From an uncultured Flavobacteriaceae bacterium (lineage in GTDB: Bacteria; Bacteroidota; Bacteroidia; Flavobacteriales; Flavobacteriaceae), in contig CANMRV010000001.1 in NCBI GenBank assembly GCA_947500435.1, forward strand, positions 721,270 to 785,269: 64,000 nucleotides of DNA. Reading direction: 5' to 3'. The notes under the pieces were generated by a model. It was not told the origin of the DNA. It did not search any database and saw only the letters and a program-made list of their open reading frames with translations. Positions 54,786 through 62,653 of the stretch are shown piece after piece; positions within the stretch are counted from its first letter, which is position 1, and each line of letters begins with the position of its first letter. The translations under genes were made by a program, and so were the position numbers.

Positions 54786-55178
54786 CTTATTTAATATTTG
54801 ATTTCGGTAAGAATGCCATTTGGCCAACCCTAATTTTGATTCTTCAATATCAAAAAAGTATGGAGTGGAACCATCTGTTGCTTTCAATTCTAATTCTGAA
54901 AGTATATTACCAATGCATGCAACAGCCATTTCACCACCTCTTACATGCATAGCAAATGAATAAAGCTCCTCATCTTCACCAAAACTAAATTCTATTGAAA
55001 AATGTTCATTTTCCAAAGTTCCAAAGGTGGGGTCAACAATTTTAACTGTAGGCTCAACGTGTATGATTTTTGAGATAATTTCAGACCTTTTGCCAATAGC
55101 CTTTGGCTCGAAATCATCTGGTATGTCCTCTAACGAATTAAAGTCCCCCCAATCTTGAACGAATAAATCCCAACTCAT
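54783..55178 (-). CDS. Conserved hypothetical protein (131 aa), MSWDLFVQDWG-type
   Basis: The opening MSWDLFVQDWGDF, a DDFEPKAIGKRSEII stretch, DPTFGTLE, FSIEFSFG and HVRGGE form a pattern seen in scattered bacterial proteins of unknown function. It is between repeat copies 7 and 8 with no co-transcribed partner. Confidence 0.65.
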   Translation of the reverse strand: MSWDLFVQDWGDFNSLEDIPDDFEPKAIGKRSEIISKIIHVEPTVKIVDPTFGTLENEHFSIEFSFGEDEELYSFAMHVRGGEMAVACIGNILSELELKATDGSTPYFFDIEESKLGLAKWHSYRNQILNK

Positions 55179-55182
55179 TTTA

Positions 55183-55200
55183 TCGTTTATTTGAACTTTT
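55183..55200 (-). repeat. Junction repeat, copy 8
   Basis: aaaagttcaaataaacga; four bases before the ATG of the 131-residue gene. Confidence 0.85.
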
Positions 55201-55210
55201 AACTAAGTGC

Positions 55211-55981
55211 TCATTTTGCTAACTGCTTTTCAATTTCCGCCAAAATGCTTACTATGTTTTCCCGCAATTTGGGGTAAAAATCATTTTGCAAGGCTTTGAC
55301 AACGATGGTGTAAAATAATAGCACATTCTCAAAATAACGATCCCTTAAAAACTCCGTATTATCTGTCTCAAAACGCGTGTCATTATCCGTAGCAGTCACA
55401 ATCTTAACAACACCAGCTTCTTTCAGTAAGCGCCTGAAAGATATTTTTTGATTCAGAATGTCCATGGCCTCAAACCTGTGTTTCCACAATTCATCTTCTT
55501 CATCTTGAGTTTCCTGTTTAAGGACCAGCCACTTTTGTAGAGATTTGCGCAATTCAGGACTCTCTATTTGACTCAGATTCCCAGAGCTGATAAGCTCGTT
55601 CAATATGCCAGGGCTTGCCACATATTTTGGAGGGTGTGAGAAGGTAGCCATTACCTCTTTAGACGCCATTTCCTCTGTTAGATTCGAAGCATCCGGACCG
55701 GTATTGGCAGCCAACGTTACCGAGGCTTGATATATATTTTCGCAGAGCGCAAGAACCCTATCCGCCTCGACCAGGTTTTGTTTAAATTCTTCTTTAAGGG
55801 AAATCAGGTATTGGGTTTTGACCATGTTGGTTTTTCTAGCTTCATTCATGTTGTTGATCTTCAAGGCGATTAAAATACCTAAAACCACCAGAATAATTTC
55901 ACCTAGGGCGTAGAGTGCATACTTTTTAAAGTTATTGCCATCTAACAACCTTCTTCTGATTTTGCGAAAGAATTTTATCAT
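55211..55981 (-). CDS. DUF6090 family membrane-anchored protein
   Basis: MIKFFRKIRRRLLDG...YALGEIILVVLGILIALKINN is the hallmark N-terminal anchor of DUF6090, widespread in Bacteroidota. A helical C-terminal domain of about 190 residues follows. Function unknown. It starts immediately after repeat copy 9. Confidence 0.85.
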   Translation of the reverse strand: MIKFFRKIRRRLLDGNNFKKYALYALGEIILVVLGILIALKINNMNEARKTNMVKTQYLISLKEEFKQNLVEADRVLALCENIYQASVTLAANTGPDASNLTEEMASKEVMATFSHPPKYVASPGILNELISSGNLSQIESPELRKSLQKWLVLKQETQDEEDELWKHRFEAMDILNQKISFRRLLKEAGVVKIVTATDNDTRFETDNTEFLRDRYFENVLLFYTIVVKALQNDFYPKLRENIVSILAEIEKQLAK

Positions 55982-55998
55982 CCTTTATTTGAAATTTG
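55981..55998 (-). repeat. Junction repeat, copy 9
   Basis: caaatttcaaataaagga then tg: the preceding gene's stop TAA is inside the repeat (AAA TAA AGG ATG). Confidence 0.88.
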
Positions 55999-56386
55999 TT
56001 CCAGCAGAATAGCGTCCTCCGGGTCCTGCCGTAAGATATGTCTTTCTATCATCGGAAGCGGCAGACCCTCGATGTTCTAGACCAACAATCCCCGTTACTT
56101 TACTTACTACACCACCATCTTCTTCTTGATTCACAATTACGACGTGCTCACCTGTCTCGAGAACCCTCTCAAAAGGTGTAGTCTGATTTGAAAGGACAAT
56201 CGAAATTGGATCGGATGATGATCCGATCTTGCTTCTAATTTCCAAATCAAAAATTTGTTCCTCTTCACTTAACGAAGTAACGGTTAACAGATAGGTATAC
56301 TCCTGTCCAGAAGCTAAATCAGTAAATCCAGTTGATAGTATTATGGCAAATACTATTCCTATAAAAGTTCGTGTTTTCATGGTCAT
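55985..56386 (-). CDS. Secreted hypothetical protein ending inside a junction repeat
   Basis: A signal peptide (FIGIVFAIILSTGFTDLASG) leads a roughly 105-residue beta domain (YTYLLTVTSLSEEEQIFDLEIRSK). Its last residues FK and its stop are encoded by the repeat. An ATG six bases in (56380) is also a possible start. Unrecognised. Confidence 0.65.
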   Translation of the reverse strand: MTMKTRTFIGIVFAIILSTGFTDLASGQEYTYLLTVTSLSEEEQIFDLEIRSKIGSSSDPISIVLSNQTTPFERVLETGEHVVIVNQEEDGGVVSKVTGIVGLEHRGSAASDDRKTYLTAGPGGRYSAGTNFK

Positions 56387-56406
56387 TCTATTTAAATTCT
56401 TTACAA

Positions 56407-56424
56407 TCCCTTATTTGAACTTTG
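56407..56424 (-). repeat. Junction repeat, copy 10 (variant)
   Basis: caaagttcaaataaggga; 20 bases upstream of the secreted protein's ATG. Confidence 0.8.
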
Positions 56425-56468
56425 GAGAATTTAGATTTAGACATTCCATAGTAGAATAATTAAGTAAT

Positions 56469-57029
56469 TTAAAGACCAAGCTCTTTAATGAGATCATCTA
56501 TTTCTTCATTCTGCGTCCTATTCCCATTTGTTCGAAATCTTTGATTGAAAATCATCTTATAGGTTCTCCCTAAATAAAGTGAAAAAGCATTATAATCCAA
56601 ATCTTCATCTTTATAGGCCGAATACAGAAGGTCAAAATGCTTATTTCTCTTTTCAATTGAATTCGAATGATGAATTACCATCCATGGAGCGATGCATGCT
56701 TCTTGCCCATACTCCATTTTGTTTGGATATCCATGCTTTAAAAGGTAACGGTCTACTTTTAAGTAATTTAAAGAATCTAATTGATTTAATCTCTTCATGA
56801 ATTCGATATGCTCGTTTGAGTTGTCGCCAAATTCAATAATTATTTTTGAACCTTGATCTTTCCTCAATTTTTGGTCTTCCTTGGAAATATTATCCAAATA
56901 GGCCTTTTTCGAATCAATAGTTTCTAAAGTAGCAATGGTGGCATCGATTTCTTTAATGTCGAATTCATTTTTTTGCGCACAGCAGTTCAACAAAAAGGTT
57001 ATAAAAATTAGAGAGATTATATTTTTCAT
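56469..57029 (-). CDS. DUF6624-like lipoprotein
   Basis: A lipoprotein signal (LIFITFLLNC-CAQ) is followed by a helical domain with DQKLRKDQGSK, LNQLDSLNYLKVDRYLLKHGYPNKMEYGQEACIAPWMVIHHS, the DUF6624 pattern. Function unknown. 186 residues. Confidence 0.65.
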   Translation of the reverse strand: MKNIISLIFITFLLNCCAQKNEFDIKEIDATIATLETIDSKKAYLDNISKEDQKLRKDQGSKIIIEFGDNSNEHIEFMKRLNQLDSLNYLKVDRYLLKHGYPNKMEYGQEACIAPWMVIHHSNSIEKRNKHFDLLYSAYKDEDLDYNAFSLYLGRTYKMIFNQRFRTNGNRTQNEEIDDLIKELGL

Positions 57030-57101
57030 TGATTTGTTCTAATAAAGCTCTCAATTAAACACAAGGCCCTTATTGTTTATGGTGTTGTTAGGTTTTCGTA
57101 C

Positions 57102-57551
57102 TTATTGCTTTATGAAATATTCGATAAGTGAAATATCTTGCCTACCAGAATTATCTTTATAACTTCTTATCTGTGTTAATTTTAGTTTACCGTCAATGAG
57201 TTCATAAGTTATAACGCTTTCAGCAAATTCATGATCCCAAAGAAGTTCAAATTTATTAGTCCCTTTTTTTACCTCATTTGAAACGCTTTCCCCCCAATCG
57301 CAATCTTGTGGATGACAAGCTCCCCACATTTGAACAATGAAACTGTTGTTCTTTTAAAGAATTTTGCATCTAGTAGTCCCTCTCGTTTGGTCGTCCTCGT
57401 TTACCCATAAACCATTGAAATCTTTATTCGAGTTTTCCTCCAATTCCGTATTTGTGGTAAGATATATACTGTTTTTATTATCTTTTAGAGATTCAATATT
57501 AGTACTCCAAAAGAATATGAGTAGCGAGATTGTACTGATTAATAATTTCAT
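57102..57551 (-). pseudogene. Secreted protein gene interrupted by an in-frame TAA
   Basis: Two ORFs in the same frame, 57354-57551 and 57102-57329, are separated by one TAA (57354-57356) and eight sense codons. Joined they give one 150-codon gene: signal peptide, GLWVNEDDQTRGTTRCKIL, then stop, KNNSFIVQ, then MWGACHPQDCDWGES and a beta tail. The joined sequence reads as one coherent domain (GLWVN...TRGTTR...VQMWGACHP-CDWG). A single base change or sequencing error would create the stop. It is probably a decaying gene; readthrough cannot be excluded. Confidence 0.75.
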
Positions 57552-57638
57552 AGTTTTTGAATTTTAGTTTTATTGTATGAAACCCAACAATTGAATAACA
57601 TCAAATATGATATCCTTCTTATGTATTTAAGTTAATAA

Positions 57639-57656
57639 TCGATTATTTATACTTTA
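57639..57656 (-). repeat. Degenerate junction repeat (a)
   Basis: taaagtataaataatcga; stop codon of the 87-residue gene lies within it. Confidence 0.5.
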
Positions 57657-57906
57657 AGTTAAACATATATTTTCCTGCTTTCCAGCAAAATAAAATTAAT
57701 AGTGAAAATTGAGCTGTAAAGAAAAGCTCTGTTGAATAGAAATTGATTTGAGAAAAACCTAGATAACTTAAAATCATTAAAACGATTGAAATTACCAATA
57801 GAACTGTACTCAAAAAAAGAACAGATTTCCCAATAGCACGAAAAATCCTATACGCTCTAGGATTGTCAACAAGAAAATGAGCCATTGTATTTATTAGTTT
57901 CTCCAT
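57643..57906 (-). CDS. Small two-helix membrane protein (87 aa)
   Basis: Two hydrophobic helices (VLFLSTVLLVISIVLMILSYLG, FTAQFSLLILFCWKAG). Its C-terminal LKYK and stop fall in a degenerate junction repeat. Unrecognised. Confidence 0.6.
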   Translation of the reverse strand: MEKLINTMAHFLVDNPRAYRIFRAIGKSVLFLSTVLLVISIVLMILSYLGFSQINFYSTELFFTAQFSLLILFCWKAGKYMFNLKYK

Positions 57907-57920
57907 AGTTTAATTATGGC

Positions 57921-58022
57921 TTATTTAGAATTTAATATTGGGTTACAATCTTCACAATTTAATCCTATAACTGGATAATCAACTAGGTCAACGCTTCCAC
58001 AAACAGAACAACTGTTTTCCAT
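57921..58022 (-). CDS. 33-residue CxxC-CxxC microprotein
   Basis: MENSCSVCGSVDLVDYPVIG followed by LNCEDC: two CxxC pairs 14 residues apart, a small zinc-ribbon or rubredoxin-like layout. Its ATG directly follows a degenerate junction repeat (58022-58038). It is too short for most gene callers. Function unknown. Confidence 0.55.
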   Translation of the reverse strand: MENSCSVCGSVDLVDYPVIGLNCEDCNPILNSK

Positions 58023-58038
58023 ACTTTATTTAAGATAA
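58022..58038 (-). repeat. Degenerate junction repeat (b)
   Basis: ttatcttaaataaagta, leading into the ATG of the 33-residue microprotein. Confidence 0.45.
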
Positions 58039-58179
58039 AAAAATTAATCAAGGGCGTATCCATAAATTTGGATATTTTCCAAATTGATATTAGGGCTTTA
58101 TAAGACTTTAGTTAAGGAAGATTAGCTAGCTAAGATAAAAAGCAAGTGATTCATCCTTAATGTTATTTAGCGACGATTA

Positions 58180-58200
58180 AGCAACTTAATTTAAGTTGCT
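58180..58200. repeat. Perfect inverted repeat
   Basis: Arms agcaacttaa / ttaagttgct around one t. Flanking cgacgatta / acatcga extends the symmetry. It may be a terminator-like or protein-binding site in the gap downstream of the HTH gene. Confidence 0.5.
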
Positions 58201-58236
58201 AAACATCGATTACTTATCCTTTATATTTCTATAAAT

Positions 58237-58254
58237 ATACTATTTTAATAGTAT
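58237..58254. promoter_or_regulatory. 18-bp palindrome, downstream copy
   Basis: atactattttaatagtat. An identical copy lies upstream of the HTH gene at 58499-58516. Confidence 0.75.
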
Positions 58255-58265
58255 ATATAATAATA

Positions 58266-58496
58266 TTATTTATTAATTTTTTTATGTTCTGCAGCAATTG
58301 AGATCTCCAGGATCTCAAGCAGCTCTGCCTTTTCCAATAAGTTTTTAAAAGTATCGAGTGTAATGTTTTGATTGTCAATTAGTTTTTGGACTCTTTGGCC
58401 AGCATATTTTTCAGGAAAACCAAGGGCAATTCCTAGCTTTCTTTTACTTCCTAATTTAATAGATGCTATTTCAATCAAATCTTTCACCATATCCAA
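58266..58496 (-). CDS. 76-residue HTH-like protein
   Basis: The helical segment LGSKRKLGIALGFPEKYAGQRVQKLIDNQNITLDTFKNLLEKA is laid out like a small Cro/XRE-type HTH (helix, turn, second helix, then a hydrophobic helix). It is flanked by two identical 18-bp palindromes, which fits autorepression by a small dimer. Name of family not recognised. Confidence 0.6.
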   Translation of the reverse strand: MDMVKDLIEIASIKLGSKRKLGIALGFPEKYAGQRVQKLIDNQNITLDTFKNLLEKAELLEILEISIAAEHKKINK

Positions 58497-58498
58497 AT

Positions 58499-58516
58499 AT
58501 ACTATTTTAATAGTAT
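58499..58516. promoter_or_regulatory. 18-bp palindrome, upstream copy (probable operator)
   Basis: atactattttaatagtat lies two bases upstream of the HTH gene's ATG and matches the downstream copy exactly. Confidence 0.75.
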
Positions 58517-58552
58517 TTATATATTAGTGTTTATATTTTTGTCTTCCGATAT

Positions 58553-58572
58553 ATGCTTATCACAATAAGCAT
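58553..58572. repeat. Inverted repeat downstream of the RES gene
   Basis: Arms atgcttat / ataagcat around caca. It may end transcription of the RES/Xre operon, though no T run follows. Confidence 0.4.
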
Positions 58573-58620
58573 TATCTCCTTGCTGTTCTGAGGCTCAAAT
58601 GACTTGAAGTTGTTTAATAT

Positions 58621-59091
58621 TTAGCTGGATGGCGGAACGAACAATCTATTATCAAAGTTGAAAGGTTCGACTTTAATAACTTTTACCTTATGGAAATCTT
58701 CGTGTAAAGGATTCAACAAAATATTATAGTCGCCAACAACAACAACAGAAGGAACCTCACAATACAAATATTTGTTTTGTTTTAGAAATTGGTCGCCTTG
58801 ATCTTGGGTTATACTACTGGGTGGGTGAGAATCCCAATTCGTGCCTTGGAGTTTTTTGAGGCTTATCCTCATTTTTGTGGAATCAGGAACTTCGATTGTA
58901 ATCAGAAAATAGTCCTTTGGTAATATGCCAAAAGGCGTATGAACTGCAACTTCAGCCATAGCTAAAGCTCTTGATGCAGCCGTATAGAGCATCTTATTTC
59001 CTTTATTGTTCCATCTTCCTCCGTACATTTCAGCGCCAGTTCCAGAAAGGTCTTCTTTGTACTTTCCTTTGGAAATACGAAAAACTATCAT
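58621..59091 (-). CDS. RES-domain toxin
   Basis: This 156-residue protein has the RES pattern: MIVFRISKGKYKEDLSGTGAEMYGGRWNNKG...YTAASRALAMAEVAVH. Conserved arginine, tyrosine, glutamate and serine of the NAD-degrading/ADP-ribosyl RES fold are in place. In studied RES-Xre systems the toxin depletes NAD. Its start overlaps the antitoxin stop by four bases (ATGA), antitoxin first. Confidence 0.88.
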   Translation of the reverse strand: MIVFRISKGKYKEDLSGTGAEMYGGRWNNKGNKMLYTAASRALAMAEVAVHTPFGILPKDYFLITIEVPDSTKMRISLKKLQGTNWDSHPPSSITQDQGDQFLKQNKYLYCEVPSVVVVGDYNILLNPLHEDFHKVKVIKVEPFNFDNRLFVPPSS

Positions 59092-59792
59092 GCCAGAATA
59101 CCATGTTCAATTCTGCCAAGACTATCTTTTACCATTCCTAAACCAACCGAAGTATCAAGGAGGTCCTTTGGTACAATGCCTCCCAATGCAATATTTTCGG
59201 TCATTAACCAAGCATGAAAGTTATTTAAATCTCCGAACACCTCTTCTCCAAATTGCATTAATTGTTTTATTTCAACAATGGTCTCTGTTTGTTTGGAGGA
59301 AAACCTTTTATTATCTTTTTTATAACGGTCTAGGGTTCTTGTAGTTGTGTCCAAAACCTCTGCCCAATCACTATCTAAGAGCGGAGTTACTTTAGCAAGT
59401 TCTTTAAAAGTGTTATAAGTAATTCCGTTTCTTATAACCGTAACCAATGCGTAACCCCTTGAATCATCATTCCAATTAAAAGATGCGGAACCGACAAGTT
59501 CTAGGGTCTCACCTTCAGTAATTCTTTTTTTTTGACCACCCATACTTTTAGGAAAAAAATACTGCTTAAGCCAAGGTTTCGGTTTATCCTTTCGTGGACC
59601 AAATACCCTTACCTCACCGGCCCTTATTGGATTGTCGTCATCACGGATTATAGAAACCCCTCCTTTCAATTCAACCTTCACCGTTGCGCTTTGAGCTTTA
59701 TTTCGAGTTCTTTCCTGTTTACCGCTAGATGTCTTTTTACCATAACTTCTAGTGTTTTCTGAGCTTTTATCGATTTGTTTTTTTAAGGCCAT
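59088..59792 (-). CDS. Xre/MbcA/ParS-type antitoxin with long N-terminal extension
   Basis: I start at 59792 (MALKKQIDK); an open frame continues upstream. The C-terminal 110 residues match the MbcA/ParS layout: FKELAKVTPLLDSDWAEVLDTTTRTLDRYKKD, then EEVFGDLNNFHAWLMTENIALGG and LLDTSVGLGMV. The first 110 residues are basic and lack a familiar domain, longer than the usual antitoxin. An inverted repeat (59830-59860) upstream fits autoregulation. Confidence 0.85.
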   Translation of the reverse strand: MALKKQIDKSSENTRSYGKKTSSGKQERTRNKAQSATVKVELKGGVSIIRDDDNPIRAGEVRVFGPRKDKPKPWLKQYFFPKSMGGQKKRITEGETLELVGSASFNWNDDSRGYALVTVIRNGITYNTFKELAKVTPLLDSDWAEVLDTTTRTLDRYKKDNKRFSSKQTETIVEIKQLMQFGEEVFGDLNNFHAWLMTENIALGGIVPKDLLDTSVGLGMVKDSLGRIEHGILA

Positions 59793-59829
59793 AATACAGT
59801 CTAATTTCACTAAGATACAAAAAAAATAT

Positions 59830-59860
59830 GACATTTGTCCAATTACTAACGACAAATGTC
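59830..59860. promoter_or_regulatory. Operator of the RES/Xre operon
   Basis: Inverted repeat gacatttgt (59830-59838) / acaaatgtc (59852-59860), 13-base spacer, just upstream of a minus-strand -7-like box tatcttag. Confidence 0.6.
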
Positions 59861-60207
59861 TAAATATATTGTTTTTGGATTGAACCTAAAAAAGATGACA
59901 ATACCCATTAGTTTAGTAAGATTTAATATATAAGAAAGCAAATTATTTCAAAAACGAGAATTATATACAAGCCTTAAAACTGATACCATTACCAATAGTG
60001 TAAACTTCAAATGAGAGTACCGCCGGACTGAGGACTTTTGTTATATCTATAATAATATTCTTTAGGGCTAGTCTTTTTTCAATTAATCCTTCATAAATTT
60101 AATTATTAGTTAATGATTATCTAGATTTTCATAAGTGTTTTATGGATAAGGTAATGACTCCTTCAAATGCAGGAAAATATTTTGGTCTGCAAAAATTTCG
60201 ATTATTG
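59861..60207. other. Non-coding gap before the forward lipoprotein gene
   Basis: About 350 AT-rich bases with no convincing ORF, repeat or RNA that I can support. Confidence 0.5.
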
Positions 60208-61053
60208 ATGAAAAAATTCATACTTATTAATCTTTTGTTTTTACTAATACTCAATGGTTGTAAAGAAAACAAGAAAGTAGAATTGAGTGATAAGCCTTCA
60301 AAAAGCAATAATCTCTTGGAGGCTCAAATTAAAGATTTTGATAATTATTTAAATATATCATATTCAGACAGTACTTTACTATTGCTAAATTTTCATGGTG
60401 ATATGAGCCCTAGACATGGTTTTTTTAACGGAAACCAACAATTAAAATTAGGGACTTTACTTTTTCATGGTGATAGTTTGGCTCCAAGAAAGGAATTGTT
60501 TAATGAAGATAAGTTTGTCAGAATTAAGCACTTTTCAAATCAATTAGGATTTAAAGAATCGGAGGAACTCCTTCCTATGTTTATGCTAGACGGACTCTAT
60601 ATGCCTATTAGCTTTGGGGGCAACAATTATGTAATGAGATTTTGGATTCATTTTCAAGATAATAAGTTATCAAATATTCAATTAAAGGGACCTGTAAAGT
60701 ATAGTTCCTCTGAAATACATGAAAATGAATGGAAACAAATAAAAAGTGAATTGATAAAGCTATATTCAACCAAGTATGGTATGCCCAAGGTAACTAAACG
60801 AAAATTAGGTGTTTTCGAACTTGCTGTGTTAAAAGCTAAGCAAAAAGACAAAAAGTTCGATGATAAAATTTTCATTTTTAAAGACAAAGAAAAGAGGATA
60901 GAATTATATCAAAGTACAGGTGATTACGAAATGACTATTAAATACATGCTTAATTCAAGATTCGAAGAATCAGAAAACCGAATAAAACGAGAAGAGGATA
61001 TTAAGAGAAAGACGAATAAATCCAATGCAAAAAAAACATTGGAAAACATCTAA
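60208..61053 (+). CDS. Lipoprotein of unknown function (only forward gene of the accessory region)
   Basis: I start at 60208 (MKKFILINLLFLLILNGC-KEN), with a clean lipobox; the frame is open from 60142. The mature 260-residue protein has no family I recognise and ends in a lysine-rich helical tail (REEDIKRKTNKSNAKK). It breaks the leftward polarity of the region. Confidence 0.65.
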   Translation: MKKFILINLLFLLILNGCKENKKVELSDKPSKSNNLLEAQIKDFDNYLNISYSDSTLLLLNFHGDMSPRHGFFNGNQQLKLGTLLFHGDSLAPRKELFNEDKFVRIKHFSNQLGFKESEELLPMFMLDGLYMPISFGGNNYVMRFWIHFQDNKLSNIQLKGPVKYSSSEIHENEWKQIKSELIKLYSTKYGMPKVTKRKLGVFELAVLKAKQKDKKFDDKIFIFKDKEKRIELYQSTGDYEMTIKYMLNSRFEESENRIKREEDIKRKTNKSNAKKTLENI

Positions 61054-61247
61054 TATAATGTCTGTTAAGAATTTGATAGAATTTAAACAGTATCACATAT
61101 AGAATAAATTTATAATAATCGATAACACTATCCCTTAAAAGTCTTTTTGAGTGTTAGTAACAGGGGATATATTGAATATGGACATTGAAGACATTAGTCC
61201 TTATTTTACATAATGATAATTATAGTACAACTATAAATAGCTGTTTT

Positions 61248-61718
61248 TCAACTATCTATCAAATCATTTAATGAAAATCTTTTGATTTCTTGTTTTTTTG
61301 ATTTAGATAATTCGTAGAGTTTATTTTTATCCTGGACATCTAGCCATAGCATAGGGTCATTATTAAATATTTTGCCAAATACAAGAGCTAACTCATGATT
61401 CAAGGAACGCTCACCTTTTATCAATTTACTTAGATTGGAAGGTCTAACACCTATATACTCAGCAAATTTATTTTGTCTTATCTCGAACGCGGCCAAATAT
61501 GCTTTAAGGAAGTCACCGACCAATAAAGGTTGTTTTCCATCGGAACGCAAATAATCCTCCATTTGAAATTTAAGTGACATTAGCTCTATCAAATTGTTCT
61601 GCTCTTTGGAACGTTCCTTTGATTTATTAAGCAGAATGGCTTGAAATTCATTGAACTCTTCTGTACCGGTTTCGGTTCTATCCACTAAAATTTGTGCATC
61701 CTTAAGATTCTTCATCAT
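61248..61718 (-). CDS. HigA-like HTH antitoxin candidate
   Basis: Residues 78-130 are an XRE HTH (RQNKFAEYIGVRPSNLSKLIKGERSLNHELALVFGKIFN). The N-terminal 70 residues are helical, as in HigA-type antitoxins. It lies 8 bases after the partner gene. A two-ATG start (MMK) makes the exact start ambiguous by one codon. Confidence 0.7.
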   Translation of the reverse strand: MMKNLKDAQILVDRTETGTEEFNEFQAILLNKSKERSKEQNNLIELMSLKFQMEDYLRSDGKQPLLVGDFLKAYLAAFEIRQNKFAEYIGVRPSNLSKLIKGERSLNHELALVFGKIFNNDPMLWLDVQDKNKLYELSKSKKQEIKRFSLNDLIDS

Positions 61719-61726
61719 TCTATATT

Positions 61727-62203
61727 TTAATTCAAATACTTATTTATAAGTTTTAGCCCATTGATATCATCTATGAACATCCGCTGTCCTAGAGCTTGAC
61801 TTGCCCCGTATTTACTCTTATATAATTTGATAAGATTGGTTTTTGATGTAAAAGTCAAAAACCCTTTATATGGTCCTACAAGGTTAAAGCTTTCTCTACA
61901 TGCAAAGGCAATTAAACATCCGGCGACATAATCAAAACGTTTATTTGACGAGCCATAATTATGTGGGGCATTTTCGATAACCTCCATAATGAGCATCCTG
62001 TTTTCAATTTTTAATTGAACCATCCCTTCAATGGTAAATGGAGAACTTTTTAATCGTAATACATAGATTTTACTATTTTTCTCCTTTAAAAGCTTATTCC
62101 AATCAAACTTCCACCCATCTTTTTTAAGTGGCAACTTCCCCGTAGCCTGTACAATTTCAGCTTCGATTAGGTCATTACTTGCTAAATCATAGATGTATGT
62201 CAT
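61727..62203 (-). CDS. Putative toxin or GNAT-like protein paired with an HTH
   Basis: 158 residues. FTIEGMVQLKIENRMLIMEVIENAPHNYG and AGCLIAFACRESFNLVGPYKGFLTF are arranged like the core strands and acceptor-CoA region of an acetyltransferase fold, and MFIDDINGLKLINKYL closes it. Fold assignment is uncertain. Its 8-base distance to the HTH gene and the shared small size suggest a toxin-antitoxin pair. Confidence 0.6.
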   Translation of the reverse strand: MTYIYDLASNDLIEAEIVQATGKLPLKKDGWKFDWNKLLKEKNSKIYVLRLKSSPFTIEGMVQLKIENRMLIMEVIENAPHNYGSSNKRFDYVAGCLIAFACRESFNLVGPYKGFLTFTSKTNLIKLYKSKYGASQALGQRMFIDDINGLKLINKYLN

Positions 62204-62299
62204 TAACTACTAATATACAGTATTATTGTCATATTTGTATAATTTTTTTAGCTAATGTTATCAAAAAAAGAATTTCAGTTTTTGTAGTATACTAAGGTA

Positions 62300-62317
62300 T
62301 CCTTTATTTGAACTTTA
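62300..62317 (-). repeat. Junction repeat, copy 11
   Basis: taaagttcaaataaagga; its TAA is the stop of the 96-residue gene. Confidence 0.9.
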
Positions 62318-62605
62318 CTCATTTACCAACTTCTCCCAAGATTTCCATGGCACATAAATCTCATCCTTATCATCATCAAAAATAATCCAGCCATTCGCCC
62401 TTGCAGATAAATCTTTCAACTTGTCAATCATCTGACTTGTAACTTCAAGACGACCATACTCTGTAATTTCACCATTCATCAATTGCCAAAGTTTAAATTC
62501 TAAATCATCCATCCAAGTTGCACTATATGCCTCTTCGGATAAATAACTCATGTATTCAGCCAATTCTTTTTGGGCAAGATTCAAATCACTTATCATTATT
62601 CTCAA
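62315..62605 (-). CDS. Acidic hypothetical protein (about 96 aa)
   Basis: The frame can begin with TTG at 62605 or, more likely, ATG at 62596 (MISDLNLAQ). Helical N-terminus and an acidic beta C-terminus (WIIFDDDKDEIYVPWKSWEKL). Stops inside repeat copy 11, starts about a dozen bases after copy 12. Unrecognised. Confidence 0.65.
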   Translation of the reverse strand: MRIMISDLNLAQKELAEYMSYLSEEAYSATWMDDLEFKLWQLMNGEITEYGRLEVTSQMIDKLKDLSARANGWIIFDDDKDEIYVPWKSWEKLVNE

Positions 62606-62616
62606 ATTTGATACAA

Positions 62617-62634
62617 TCCTTAATTTGAACTTCT
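62617..62634 (-). repeat. Junction repeat, copy 12 (variant)
   Basis: agaagttcaaattaagga, upstream of the 96-residue gene. Confidence 0.75.
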
Positions 62635-62653
62635 ATTTATTGTGGTCTAGATT

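Noticed and set aside
57354..57356. Recoded TAA (pyrrolysine or selenocysteine-like)
   Set aside because: TAA is not used that way, and no supporting stem or context is seen; a nonsense change is simpler.
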